From SIG459 sp045538735 (GTDB lineage Bacteria; Bacillota; Clostridia; Oscillospirales; Oscillospiraceae), in contig JAZSRY010000069.1 of assembly GCA_045538735.1 (NCBI GenBank), positions 1 to 64,000 of the forward strand: a stretch of DNA of 64,000 bases, in the 5' to 3' direction. The position numbers and the translations under genes were made by a program. The stretch's first letter is position 1. Every line of letters begins with the position of its first letter. The notes beneath the pieces were generated by a model. The model was not told the DNA's origin. It saw only the letters and a program-made list of their open reading frames with translations, and did no database searches. Of the stretch, positions 42,962-50,808 are shown piece after piece.

Positions 42962-44344
42962 ATGAGTTTCAGCGACGATATTCGCCTTTTGCTCCGTGAG
43001 AAGGAGTTAAGCTGTGCCGCTCTCGGCGAACTGCTTTCTGTGGATGAGGGCGTGGTTTCAAGCTGGGAGATTGGCTCCAAACTGCCGGATAAGGACGAGC
43101 TTTGCCTGCTTCGGGAGCATTTTCCGGAAGCAGAACTGCCGGCAGAGATTTATAACTTGAAAATAGAGGAAGCTGAGGCAAAGGCGGGGTTTAAGTGCAA
43201 TAGGCGGAGATGGCTGAAAACACAACTTGTGTTTTGCATAATATTTTTTGTCATTGGCATTGCGTTCAAATATGCAGGCGTTGACACCGCCGCAACAGTA
43301 GGTTTTATAATGGCTTTCGTCTATCTTGCCATTTGTCTAAGTCCGCTTGCTCCTCTTGCGAAACAAAACAGAAAAAGCCTTGAGCTGTTTTCCCGCCGCA
43401 GGTTTGAATATTGCGTTTTTCGGGACAGAGTTAGCGTTACCACCTGGGAAGGGGAAAAACGGATGTCGGAGTGCAGCTATTTCTACGATGATGCTACATT
43501 TTGCATTCGGACAGACAAGCTTTTGCTGCCCTATTTCAATAATTCCTATCTGATAATTCCTTTACGAGGGATTGCGGCGGACTCGCTTCTTTTAAGTGCC
43601 CTTGATCCCAAAACGGTGAAACAGCGAGGAAACGAAAAGACAAAAGCCTCGAAGACGCTCAGAATAATATCAATAGTTCTGCTTGTGATGAGCATTGTTG
43701 CTCTTCCTATTGGCGCATTGATTATTGTGGGCGCTTTGATGGAAGCTCCAACGGAAATCATATCTGTCATGATTCTGGTATGCTCTGTGCCCGTTATATC
43801 TATGGTATATGGACTGATCATAGCGTTTTTGGGTAAAAGAGAAGGGCGAAAAAATACTCTGGTAGCCGCGGCTGTGATACTGATTCTTAGCTTAACTCTC
43901 AGCTATGGCTCAAGATATATTCTTCAGTTTGAGGTGGCGGACGATGGCCCGCAGTTTGAGGTAGTCGAGGCAAAGATTGAGGATGCTTTGGGAACGGATA
44001 TTCCTCAACCCGATGCCAGCGAACTTTATTATTATAACGTAGCTTATGATGACTTCTTCGTCTATTACTACGGCTACTTATACTTCAATCAGGATGATGT
44101 TTCTGCAATCATAGAAGCAACGGATGAATTTTGGCTAGATTACGTACCCAACAGTTTGAAGGGTATATGTGAAGATACTGATATGCTCAGTGCCTATGAT
44201 ACGTATCTGTTCTATAATTTAGATAGCGGTGAACGGAATACCCTCCCGGCAGAGACGGGCCAATATAGATTTATGGTTCTTTACTACAGTTACGAGTACA
44301 ACGAGGTGTATATAGCTGAGTACGATCTTGATTATGTACAATAA
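42962..44344 (+). CDS. XRE-type HTH protein with membrane domain
   Basis: A 460-aa protein. An N-terminal helix-turn-helix of the XRE type (about 5-60: LLREKELSCAALGELLSVDE...SSWEIGSKLPD) precedes two membrane helices (about 85-130), a YcxB-like cytoplasmic region, two or three more helices (about 230-320) and an extracellular, Tyr/Asp-rich C-terminal domain (about 325-460). AAAGGAG precedes the ATG. It may be a membrane-tethered regulator; target unknown. Confidence 0.65.
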   Translation: MSFSDDIRLLLREKELSCAALGELLSVDEGVVSSWEIGSKLPDKDELCLLREHFPEAELPAEIYNLKIEEAEAKAGFKCNRRRWLKTQLVFCIIFFVIGIAFKYAGVDTAATVGFIMAFVYLAICLSPLAPLAKQNRKSLELFSRRRFEYCVFRDRVSVTTWEGEKRMSECSYFYDDATFCIRTDKLLLPYFNNSYLIIPLRGIAADSLLLSALDPKTVKQRGNEKTKASKTLRIISIVLLVMSIVALPIGALIIVGALMEAPTEIISVMILVCSVPVISMVYGLIIAFLGKREGRKNTLVAAAVILILSLTLSYGSRYILQFEVADDGPQFEVVEAKIEDALGTDIPQPDASELYYYNVAYDDFFVYYYGYLYFNQDDVSAIIEATDEFWLDYVPNSLKGICEDTDMLSAYDTYLFYNLDSGERNTLPAETGQYRFMVLYYSYEYNEVYIAEYDLDYVQ

Positions 44345-44367
44345 TTCTTTGGAGAATTCCTCCCCTT

Positions 44368-45240
44368 ATGAAATCTTCTATTAAACCAAGGCTGATGATA
44401 TCCCTCTCGATGGTTATTTTCGGCACAATTGCAATATTTGTCCGCAATATCCCCCTCACGTCTGCCCAGCTGTCTTTGAGCAGAGCGGTTATTGCTGCAG
44501 TGCTTATCGGCGCTTATCTTCTGAGCGGGGGAAAGAAAATCCCCTTCCGCTCATTGGGACGCCAGCTGCCTGCCCTGCTTGTTTCGGGCGCGGCGCTGGG
44601 AATAAACTGGATACTGCTTTTCGAAGCCTATAAATATACCACCGTGTCCGTGGCAACTCTCAGTTATTATTTCGCTCCTGTCATCATAATTCTGGCCTGC
44701 CCTCTGCTTTTCAAGGAGAAAATGGGCGTGAAGCAGTGGCTTTGCTTCGTGATGAGCACACTTGGCATAGTGCTGATTACAGGGCTTGGCGACCTGAGTG
44801 GAGGCAGCAGCCATATAAAGGGCATCGCCTTTGGCCTTGCCGCCGCCTTTTTCTATGCCTTTGTTGTTATAAGCAATAAATTCATAAAGGACGTGGACGG
44901 CATCCAGCGCACCTTTTTGCAGTTTGTGGCTGCTGCAATCGTCCTTGCCCCCTATGTGCTGCTGACGGAGGGCTTCAGCCTCGCCGCTATGGATACAAGA
45001 GGCTTCGTCCTCCTCGGAGTTGTGGGACTTTTACATACGGGAATCTGCTATTGCCTCTATTTCTCGGCTCTCAAGGATGTGAGCGGTCAGGAGGCGGCGA
45101 TACTGAGCTATGCCGACCCCCTTGTGGCAGTACTGGCCTCTGTGTTCGTTTTGGGCGAGGCCATAAGCCTGCCCCAGATAATAGGCGGAGCTCTCATACT
45201 GGGCTTCACCCTTTGGAATGAGCTTGAAAAAAGCAAATAA
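44368..45240 (+). CDS. EamA/DMT-family transporter
   Basis: A 290-aa membrane protein with ten hydrophobic segments in two EamA repeats (about 5-135 and 150-285). Typical blocks: FGTIAIFVRNIPLTSAQLSL, INWILLFEAYKYTTVSVATL, LLHTGICYCLYFSALKDVSG, EAAILSYADPLVAVLAS and FVLGEAISLPQIIGGALIL. It probably exports or imports a small metabolite. It starts 24 nt after the preceding gene and ends in a strong terminator. Confidence 0.9.
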   Translation: MKSSIKPRLMISLSMVIFGTIAIFVRNIPLTSAQLSLSRAVIAAVLIGAYLLSGGKKIPFRSLGRQLPALLVSGAALGINWILLFEAYKYTTVSVATLSYYFAPVIIILACPLLFKEKMGVKQWLCFVMSTLGIVLITGLGDLSGGSSHIKGIAFGLAAAFFYAFVVISNKFIKDVDGIQRTFLQFVAAAIVLAPYVLLTEGFSLAAMDTRGFVLLGVVGLLHTGICYCLYFSALKDVSGQEAAILSYADPLVAVLASVFVLGEAISLPQIIGGALILGFTLWNELEKSK

Positions 45241-45277
45241 AAAAGTTCGCTGCGGATTTTCCGCGGCGAACTTTTTT
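45238..45277. terminator. Bidirectional terminator
   Basis: AAAAGTTCGC(T)GCGG stem with TTTT loop and complement, T run; it overlaps the end of the converging MaoC gene. Confidence 0.85.
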
Positions 45278-45707
45278 ATATACTTTTGCGTTTGACGAAA
45301 ATTTCCGTGACGTCGGTGAGCACGGTTTCGCCCTGCTGATTGCGTACGAAAAAGGTAATTTCAACAATGCCGTTTTTTGGGCTTTTTTTGGTTTTGGCGG
45401 TGACTACGGCTTTGCCGAAGAGGGTGTCATCGGCAAAAACGGGTTTGTGCCATTCGATTTTGGTGGATTTTCCCGCAACAAACTCACTGCCGAAAAGGTC
45501 CTGCTCAATATATTTGTTCCATACGGACATAAAGGTCATCACCCCGGGGGCGAGAAGAGCGCCGAAGGGGCTTGCCTTCGCGTAGTCCTCGTCGGTGTGG
45601 ATGGGTCTGCTGTCATAGTCCTTGGCGAAGGAGAGCATTTTCTCCTTTTTGATTATAACAGGCTCTATATCAATTTCCGTGTTCAGTTTTATATCTTCAA
45701 AAAACAT
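45276..45707 (-). CDS. MaoC-like hotdog-fold dehydratase
   Basis: A 143-aa MaoC/R-hydratase family protein with the hydratase pattern: FAKDYDSRPIHTDEDYAKAS (Asp and His of the active site), FGALLAPGVMTFM, and a C-terminal strand TVLTDVTEIFVKR. It probably hydrates an enoyl-CoA; substrate unknown. ATG 45707 has AGGAG upstream; the longer frame is not supported. Confidence 0.85.
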   Translation of the reverse strand: MFFEDIKLNTEIDIEPVIIKKEKMLSFAKDYDSRPIHTDEDYAKASPFGALLAPGVMTFMSVWNKYIEQDLFGSEFVAGKSTKIEWHKPVFADDTLFGKAVVTAKTKKSPKNGIVEITFFVRNQQGETVLTDVTEIFVKRKSI

Positions 45708-45857
45708 GCTTTTCTCCTGATTTCGCATTTGCTGACAGTATAGCACCGGGTGCGGAAAAAAGCCACATAGTTTTATAAAAAGGTGGGATTTGCGCCGGAA
45801 TGTCCCGATTATCGGACAGCTTGAGAGGTAAAATCGTAAACGAGAGGAGGAAACTAT

Positions 45858-45941
45858 ATGACAGCTTTGATTTTGATAGTTTTTCCTATATTTTATATTT
45901 CGCTCGCGGTTATTGCGAAATTGGTGAAGGGATACATGTAA
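45858..45941 (+). CDS. 27-residue membrane peptide
   Basis: A tiny ORF with a strong GAGAGGAGG site 7 nt upstream. The peptide MTALILIVFPIFYISLAVIA... is a single membrane helix ending KLVKGYM. It resembles other one-helix membrane peptides in size only. It starts a run of three short ORFs with good ribosome sites (to 46301). Confidence 0.5.
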   Translation: MTALILIVFPIFYISLAVIAKLVKGYM

Positions 45942-45960
45942 TAAAAAGGAGGAATTGAAA

Positions 45961-46077
45961 ATGGACGAGATTTTTGGCGGAATGTTTGATTTTAATAATG
46001 ACGCGGTGACAGATAATATAGAGCTCGCTCTTGGACTTCAGATAATTTCCGAAAGCGAGAGCGAGGACGAAGAATAA
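45961..46077 (+). CDS. 38-residue acidic peptide
   Basis: A small ORF behind AAAGGAGG. It encodes MDEIFGGMFDFNNDAVT... ending SESESEDEE, highly acidic. It is 19 nt after the membrane peptide and 17 nt before the next small ORF. No family recognised. Confidence 0.45.
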   Translation: MDEIFGGMFDFNNDAVTDNIELALGLQIISESESEDEE

Positions 46078-46094
46078 ATTGGGTGGAGAGAGCA

Positions 46095-46301
46095 ATGGGA
46101 AGTATTCTTACAAGAGAGCAGATTGATACCCGCCTGAAAAGGTACTATGAGTCCAAGTACGGAGAGTACGGAAAAGATATATGGTTCGAGATACCAGCAG
46201 CCAATGTCTGGATGTTTGTCCGCGATGAGAGGCTCATTACCCTGAGATGCCATGTTATTTCCGGCGAGGTGGCGGAAAGAGCCGTTCCCTATGAAATGTA
46301 A
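46095..46301 (+). CDS. Hypothetical protein, 68 aa
   Basis: Starts at ATG 46095, with GGAGAG 4 nt upstream; a GTG at 46083 is the alternative. The product (MGSILTREQIDTRLKRYYES...) is mixed helix/strand with many aromatic residues and no membrane segment. Not recognised. It is the third member of a small-ORF cluster. Confidence 0.5.
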   Translation: MGSILTREQIDTRLKRYYESKYGEYGKDIWFEIPAANVWMFVRDERLITLRCHVISGEVAERAVPYEM

Positions 46302-46437
46302 TTTATGAACATGGGAAATATAAATTCCCGACTGAGTGAGCAGGCGCCGCTTGATGCAGGAGGCGGATTATGATAAAGTTAATTTGCAACTGCAAGGGAG
46401 GCTATGTAGGGCAAAACAAATAAAAGGAAGAGCTTGT

Positions 46438-46917
46438 ATGATAAAATCATATGCAAAAGATACGTTTGTGAGGGATATGTTTGAACTTATTCGCGCAAAG
46501 CCTTTCAATCGGGAAAGCGCGGAACATATAATTGAGCATATCGGCGATGTTAATCAGGCGCATATCGGAAGGCATGATTGCCCCGCGCTATTTCTGGGAG
46601 AAGCAGTTGAATATTGCAATTTGGATGCCGTGCGATTTTTTCTGGAGCACGGAGCAGATCCCAATATTATCTCGGATGAGCAGTGCGCTCCCTGCCCGAT
46701 TTGGCTTGCCATTCTTCCCTGCGCATCAGATGAAAAGGAAGAAAAACTTGAAATTTTAAAGCTTTTGCTCCAATACGGCGGCGACCCCACACTTGTGATT
46801 GAGGGGCAGCGCATAGTGGACGAGCTGAAGGATTCACTTGAGGATTGGATCGAGGAATCGGCTTTGGAATATATCGCAGAGGCGCTCAAGCTTACGAAAG
46901 AGCAAATAGGCGAATAA
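46438..46917 (+). CDS. Ankyrin-repeat-like protein
   Basis: A 159-aa soluble protein. Residues about 50-125 contain two ankyrin-type units (LGEAVEYCNLDAVRFFLEHG-ADPN and KLEILKLLLQYGGDPT), a protein-binding fold. ATG 46438 has AAGGAAG upstream. It ends in a terminator at 46952. Partner unknown; isolated ankyrin proteins of this size are common in gut Firmicutes. Confidence 0.65.
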   Translation: MIKSYAKDTFVRDMFELIRAKPFNRESAEHIIEHIGDVNQAHIGRHDCPALFLGEAVEYCNLDAVRFFLEHGADPNIISDEQCAPCPIWLAILPCASDEKEEKLEILKLLLQYGGDPTLVIEGQRIVDELKDSLEDWIEESALEYIAEALKLTKEQIGE

Positions 46918-46951
46918 CAGCAGCCCGAATGAGAAGACGGGACAAAAAAAC

Positions 46952-46983
46952 AAAACCCCGGAACTTTCGTTCCGGGGGTTTTT
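46952..46983. terminator. Terminator (CCCCGGAAC stem)
   Basis: AAAACCCCGGAAC-TTTC-GTTCCGGGGGTTTT; the same stem recurs at 47447-47475. It separates the ankyrin gene from the converging RHH gene. Confidence 0.88.
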
Positions 46984-46985
46984 GC

Positions 46986-47156
46986 CTATTCTTCTTTCAA
47001 GTCCTCAAGGGCGGCTTTAACGGCAGCTATAACAAAGGCGGAAAATGTACAGTCTTTGCCGGCAATGGCCTGCTCCACCTCTGCGATAACATCGTTTGGA
47101 AAACGGATGGTCTTGTTGCTGGTGGGCGGTGTGGCGGGAATTTTGAACTTTGCCAT
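46986..47156 (-). CDS. Ribbon-helix-helix (Arc/CopG-like) protein
   Basis: A 56-aa basic-start DNA-binding protein: strand NKTIRFPNDVIAEVEQAI, then helix CTFSAFVIAAVKAALEDLKEE, the RHH fold. ATG 47156 follows GAGGTG. RHH proteins often repress their own promoter; two palindromes lie upstream at 47168-47185 and 47216-47237. No toxin-like gene is paired with it on this strand. Confidence 0.75.
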   Translation of the reverse strand: MAKFKIPATPPTSNKTIRFPNDVIAEVEQAIAGKDCTFSAFVIAAVKAALEDLKEE

Positions 47157-47167
47157 AAATGCACCTC

Positions 47168-47185
47168 GCAATACATTTGTATTGC
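47168..47185. promoter_or_regulatory. Palindromic operator candidate 1
   Basis: GCAATACA-TT-TGTATTGC, perfect 8-bp arms, directly before the RHH ribosome site. Confidence 0.6.
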
Positions 47186-47215
47186 ATTCAGTTTACGCTG
47201 AAAACGCACTTAAAT

Positions 47216-47237
47216 ATGCATTGCATTTGCAATGCAT
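47216..47237. promoter_or_regulatory. Palindromic operator candidate 2
   Basis: ATGCATTGCA-TT-TGCAATGCAT, perfect 10-bp arms and the same TT centre as candidate 1. It overlaps a possible -35 (TTGCAT 47221-47226; TATGCT 17 bp later) of the divergent zinc-ribbon gene. Confidence 0.6.
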
Positions 47238-47267
47238 ATTTGCTATGCTAATATTGAGGTGAAGGAT

Positions 47268-47441
47268 ATGGCTGAGTTTTGTGTCGACTGTTGGAACAAT
47301 CTGAACGGGAAAAAGGTCAGTCCGCTAAAATATGTCCTGTCCAAAGAAGTGGATCTGTGCGAGGGCTGCGGCAAATATAAGAGAGTTATTGTGTGCATTA
47401 GGGAAAAACCATACAAACGCTTATTTTTTCTGAAGAGGTAA
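47268..47441 (+). CDS. Small zinc-ribbon protein
   Basis: A 57-aa protein with two CxxC pairs (FCVDCWNNL and LCEGCGKYK), a compact zinc knuckle, and a basic tail (REKPYKRLFFLKR). GAGGTGAAGG precedes ATG 47268. It is divergent from the RHH gene across the two palindromes, so it may be under the same control. Function unknown. Confidence 0.65.
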   Translation: MAEFCVDCWNNLNGKKVSPLKYVLSKEVDLCEGCGKYKRVIVCIREKPYKRLFFLKR

Positions 47442-47446
47442 AAAAC

Positions 47447-47475
47447 AAAACCCCGGAACTTTCGTTCCGGGGTTT
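47447..47475. terminator. Bidirectional terminator
   Basis: ACCCCGGAAC/GTTCCGGGGT stem with T runs on both strands; ends the zinc-ribbon gene and the converging tRNA-Arg. Confidence 0.85.
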
Positions 47476-47477
47476 CT

Positions 47478-47554
47478 TGGCACGCCCTAAGAGATTCGAA
47501 CTCCTGACCTTCTGGTCCGTAGCCAGACGCTCTATCCAGCTGAGCTAAGAGCGC
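47478..47554 (-). tRNA. tRNA-Arg (ACG)
   Basis: A 77-nt cloverleaf with encoded CCA on the minus strand; anticodon loop CTACGGA gives anticodon ACG (read as ICG). Discriminator G73. Confidence 0.95.
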
Positions 47555-47642
47555 ATACCAATTCGTGCTTGAGAATAATAGCACACCGCAAACCAAAAAG
47601 CAAGAGTTTTTTTAAACTTTTTTAAGTTTTTTTAATATTTTT

Positions 47643-47804
47643 TTACATTCCCATGGCGTCGGTCATTTTTTCCACCATATCCTCCATGTTTCGGACGGCG
47701 CGTTGGATCATTCTCTTGCTGCGGCGCTTATCCATGGAAAGACCTGCGCCCACGCAGACGCCTAAAATCATACCGGCGCCCATGCCTTTAATAAATCCGC
47801 ACAT
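47643..47804 (-). CDS. Small YtxH-like protein
   Basis: A 53-aa protein behind a perfect AAAGGAGG site. A short Gly-rich hydrophobic start (GMGAGMILGVCVGAGLSM) is followed by a basic, then methionine-rich amphipathic helix (DKRRSKRMIQRAV...MVEKMTDAMGM), as in small YtxH-type membrane-associated proteins. Function unknown. Confidence 0.6.
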   Translation of the reverse strand: MCGFIKGMGAGMILGVCVGAGLSMDKRRSKRMIQRAVRNMEDMVEKMTDAMGM

Positions 47805-47927
47805 ATTTTTTCCTCCTTTAAGCTTTATGGGTCGGATTTATTATGCCCCGCGAGGCGCCTATAATGATTGCGAAAAAATTACTTTTTATGGTAAAATAAG
47901 AAAAAACGGCGAAAGGCGGACAGAAGT

Positions 47928-49970
47928 ATGGAAAGGGAAATGCGGAGAAGCGCCTGCGGAATATGCTCCAAACGCTGCGTTGTTGATTTGTGCATAGAGG
48001 ACGGGGAGATAGTGTCCGTCCGCCCAGTAAAAGAGGAAGGCTTTGAAAACTGCAGCAATATGTGCGTGAAGGGTGCGCTGGGCGGCGCTTACCGCAATCG
48101 CCCCGACCGTCTGACCACCCCTCTGCGCCGGGTGGGCGAAAAGGGTGAAGGCCGCTTCGAGGCAATAAGCTGGGAGGAAGCTCTCGGCGAAATTGCCCAA
48201 AAGCTCCTCGCCATCCGCGCCGAAAGCGGAGCGGACAGCGTGGCATTTTTTTCAGGTTACACAAAGTGGTACCGCCCCATGCTTCGCCGCCTTGCGACCC
48301 TATTCGGCAGCGCCAACTATGCCACGGAGTCCAGCGCCTGCCACCGCGCCGCCATAATAGGCAACATCTGCGACACGGGTATGCAGTCTTCCCCCGACTA
48401 TTCCAATGCAGGTGTTTTGCTTGCAACGGCAAGGGGCAGACTCCTCCCTCCTGCTAAGGCTGCCGCCAAAAGGGGTATGAAAATAGTGGCAGTGGATCCC
48501 TATCTCAGTCCCGATATTGAAAAATATGCCGATATCCACCTGCGCCTGCGCCCCGGCACGGACATTGCCCTCGCCTACGGACTCGCCCGGGAGCTTATCC
48601 TCATGGGCAAAGCGGATGAGGAATATATTGAAAAATATGTCCACGGATATGAGCAGTATAAGGCTCGCGCCATGGATTTCACTCCCGAAAAAGTTGAGGA
48701 GATTTGCGGCGTTGAGACGGAAAGCCTGAAAAAAGCCGCAAAACTAATTGCCGATAATCTGCCTATGAGCCTTTATGAGGGATTCACGGGGCTTATCCAC
48801 CACCGCAGCGGCGTCTCCGCCATAAGAGCATGGAGCGCGCTCTGCGCCATTTGCGGCTGCTACGGACGCAAGGGCGGCAACCTGCCCAGAGGCATCCTTC
48901 GCAGCGACGGACATATCGAAACTCCCTTCCGCAACTTCGAGATGGCGCACCCTGTGGAGCTGCCCGCGGATAAGCGCATAGGCGCGGAGAAATTTCCTCT
49001 TTGGAATGCCCTGCTTGACGAATGCCAGGCAATGGAGTTCCCCGCAGCAGTGGAAAGAGGGGAGCTGAAAGCGATTTTCGCGCTTGGTATGAATGCCCGT
49101 ATGTTCCCCAATAGCGAGGGAATGTTTGAGACCCTCCGCAAGACGGAATTTTTTGTGGATTGCGATATATGGCTCAGCGACAGCGCAAAGTACGCGGACA
49201 TAGTGCTGCCCGTCAGCGTCTCCTATGAGCGCGAGCAGCTGACGGAGGTTTGCCTGGACTCCAAGCTCCTTTGGGTGGATGCAGCTATCGAAAGCATAGG
49301 GGAGAGCAAAAGCGACGAGGAAATCATAATTGAGCTTGCAAAGGCTCTGGGAATAGAAGATGAGATTTTCGGAGGCGGCGCGGACGCGTGCCGAAGCTTC
49401 CTTCTTGAAGGTACGGGCATAAGCCTTGAGCAGCTGCGCAGGGAGAAAAAACCCGTAGCAATTCCCCGCTTCGCCCCGCCCAAGCCCTTGGAGAATGGCT
49501 TTCCCACACCCAGCGGCAAATATGAGCTTTGGTCTGAGACCATAGCCGCCCACAGCGATCTTGACCCTCTGCCTGCCTACACAGAGCCCCTGGAAGGCTG
49601 CGACAGAGAGGCTTTCCCCCTCATCCTGCAGGCGGGAGTTCGCACTGACCGATATGCCCACGCCTTCCACAGCCGCACCCACGGCGTAGAGGCTATCCGT
49701 GCCCTCAGGCAGCGCGCTGCAGTGGATATGCATCCCGAGGATGCGGCCGCTCTCGGTCTTGAAAAGGGTGACGAGGTGAAACTGGAGACGGCCTTCGGCT
49801 CAATCACCGTGGCGGTGGATATGGACGGGCGTCTGCTTAAAGGCTGCGTAAATATGTATCAGGGCTACAGCGAGGCGGATGTGAACAGCCTCTTCCCGGG
49901 AGATTATCTGGATAGTTATTCCGGCTTCCCCGGCTACAAGGCCATCGCCTGCCGTATACTTAAAATATAG
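47928..49970 (+). CDS. Molybdopterin-dependent oxidoreductase
   Basis: A 680-aa enzyme of the DMSO reductase/formate dehydrogenase superfamily. An N-terminal [4Fe-4S] site uses C10, C13 and C17 (CGICSKRC) plus a later cysteine (NMCVKG). The metal region reads ESSACHRAAIIGN, so a cysteine or serine there may bind Mo or W. DPYLSPDIEKYADIHLRLRPGTD, ALGMNARMFPN, the VLPVSVSYERE block and the C-terminal dinucleotide-binding domain are typical. No Tat signal, hence cytoplasmic. No partner subunit is adjacent. Cofactor genes and a tungstate-type transporter lie at 56.7-62.6 kb. Confidence 0.88.
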   Translation: MEREMRRSACGICSKRCVVDLCIEDGEIVSVRPVKEEGFENCSNMCVKGALGGAYRNRPDRLTTPLRRVGEKGEGRFEAISWEEALGEIAQKLLAIRAESGADSVAFFSGYTKWYRPMLRRLATLFGSANYATESSACHRAAIIGNICDTGMQSSPDYSNAGVLLATARGRLLPPAKAAAKRGMKIVAVDPYLSPDIEKYADIHLRLRPGTDIALAYGLARELILMGKADEEYIEKYVHGYEQYKARAMDFTPEKVEEICGVETESLKKAAKLIADNLPMSLYEGFTGLIHHRSGVSAIRAWSALCAICGCYGRKGGNLPRGILRSDGHIETPFRNFEMAHPVELPADKRIGAEKFPLWNALLDECQAMEFPAAVERGELKAIFALGMNARMFPNSEGMFETLRKTEFFVDCDIWLSDSAKYADIVLPVSVSYEREQLTEVCLDSKLLWVDAAIESIGESKSDEEIIIELAKALGIEDEIFGGGADACRSFLLEGTGISLEQLRREKKPVAIPRFAPPKPLENGFPTPSGKYELWSETIAAHSDLDPLPAYTEPLEGCDREAFPLILQAGVRTDRYAHAFHSRTHGVEAIRALRQRAAVDMHPEDAAALGLEKGDEVKLETAFGSITVAVDMDGRLLKGCVNMYQGYSEADVNSLFPGDYLDSYSGFPGYKAIACRILKI

Positions 49971-50034
49971 TTTGCGCACAATGGGCATTATATGATAAGA
50001 TAACTAGACAATTCCCGGAACGAGGTAAGGATTT

Positions 50035-50808
50035 ATGACAGTAAAGGTTTTGGCAGTGGGCGATGTCTGCGGCAGAGTGGGCTTGGATTTTCTGAGAAGG
50101 AATCTCCGCAAAATCCAGCGTCAGTATGCAATAGATTTCACCGTGGTCAACGGAGAAAACGCCAATGTTGTGGGCGTAACCCCCCAACAGTGCGAGGAGA
50201 TATTCGATTGCGGAGCCGATGTTATTACCCTTGGCAACCATACATGGATGCGCACGGAGATACAGGACTATCTCGACCATGCCAGCGCCTGCCTCCGTCC
50301 CGCCAACTTTGCTCCCCAGTGCCCCGGTCAGGGCGTGGGGGTCTATTCCACCCGCTTCGGCAATATCTGCGTTGCAAATCTTATAGGCAGATACGGTCTC
50401 GATACCAATACGGATAACCCCTTCGTTGTTGCGGATAACATCATGGCCGATGTGGATGCAAAGATAATCCTTGTGGATTTCCACGCGGAAGCCACCAGCG
50501 AAAAGCTTGCCATGGGCTATTTCCTTGACGGACGCGCCAGCGCGGTCTGGGGCACTCACACCCATGTTCAAACCAGCGATTGCGGCGTTTTGCCCGATGG
50601 CACGGGCTATATAACCGACCTTGGTATGACGGGACCCCAGAATTCCGTTATAGGCATTGCCCCTCAGCAGAGCATTGGAAAGTTCCTTGGCGATCCTCCC
50701 CGTCGCTATAGCCCTGCGGGCGGACCCGGGAAAATGGAATGCGCCATTTTTGAAATTGACAGCGAAAGCGGAAAATGCCTTAAGGCGGAGGCTTTGAGAA
50801 TTTTATGA
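50035..50808 (+). CDS. ymdB: YmdB-family metallophosphoesterase
   Basis: A 257-aa protein of the TIGR00282/YmdB family, phosphodiesterases acting on 2',3'-cyclic nucleotides and influencing sporulation and biofilm choice in Bacillus. Metal-site residues appear in VLAVGDVCGRVG, VVNGENANV, ITLGNHTWMR, LVDFHAEATSEK and GTHTHVQTSD, in the expected order. GAGGTAAGG precedes the start. It overlaps the exonuclease gene by 4 nt (ATGA), so the three genes to 53785 are one operon. Confidence 0.93.
   Translation: MTVKVLAVGDVCGRVGLDFLRRNLRKIQRQYAIDFTVVNGENANVVGVTPQQCEEIFDCGADVITLGNHTWMRTEIQDYLDHASACLRPANFAPQCPGQGVGVYSTRFGNICVANLIGRYGLDTNTDNPFVVADNIMADVDAKIILVDFHAEATSEKLAMGYFLDGRASAVWGTHTHVQTSDCGVLPDGTGYITDLGMTGPQNSVIGIAPQQSIGKFLGDPPRRYSPAGGPGKMECAIFEIDSESGKCLKAEALRIL

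Noticed and set aside
46438..46917. Ankyrin protein as a secreted effector
   Set aside because: No signal peptide or secretion genes nearby; small intracellular ankyrin proteins are common.
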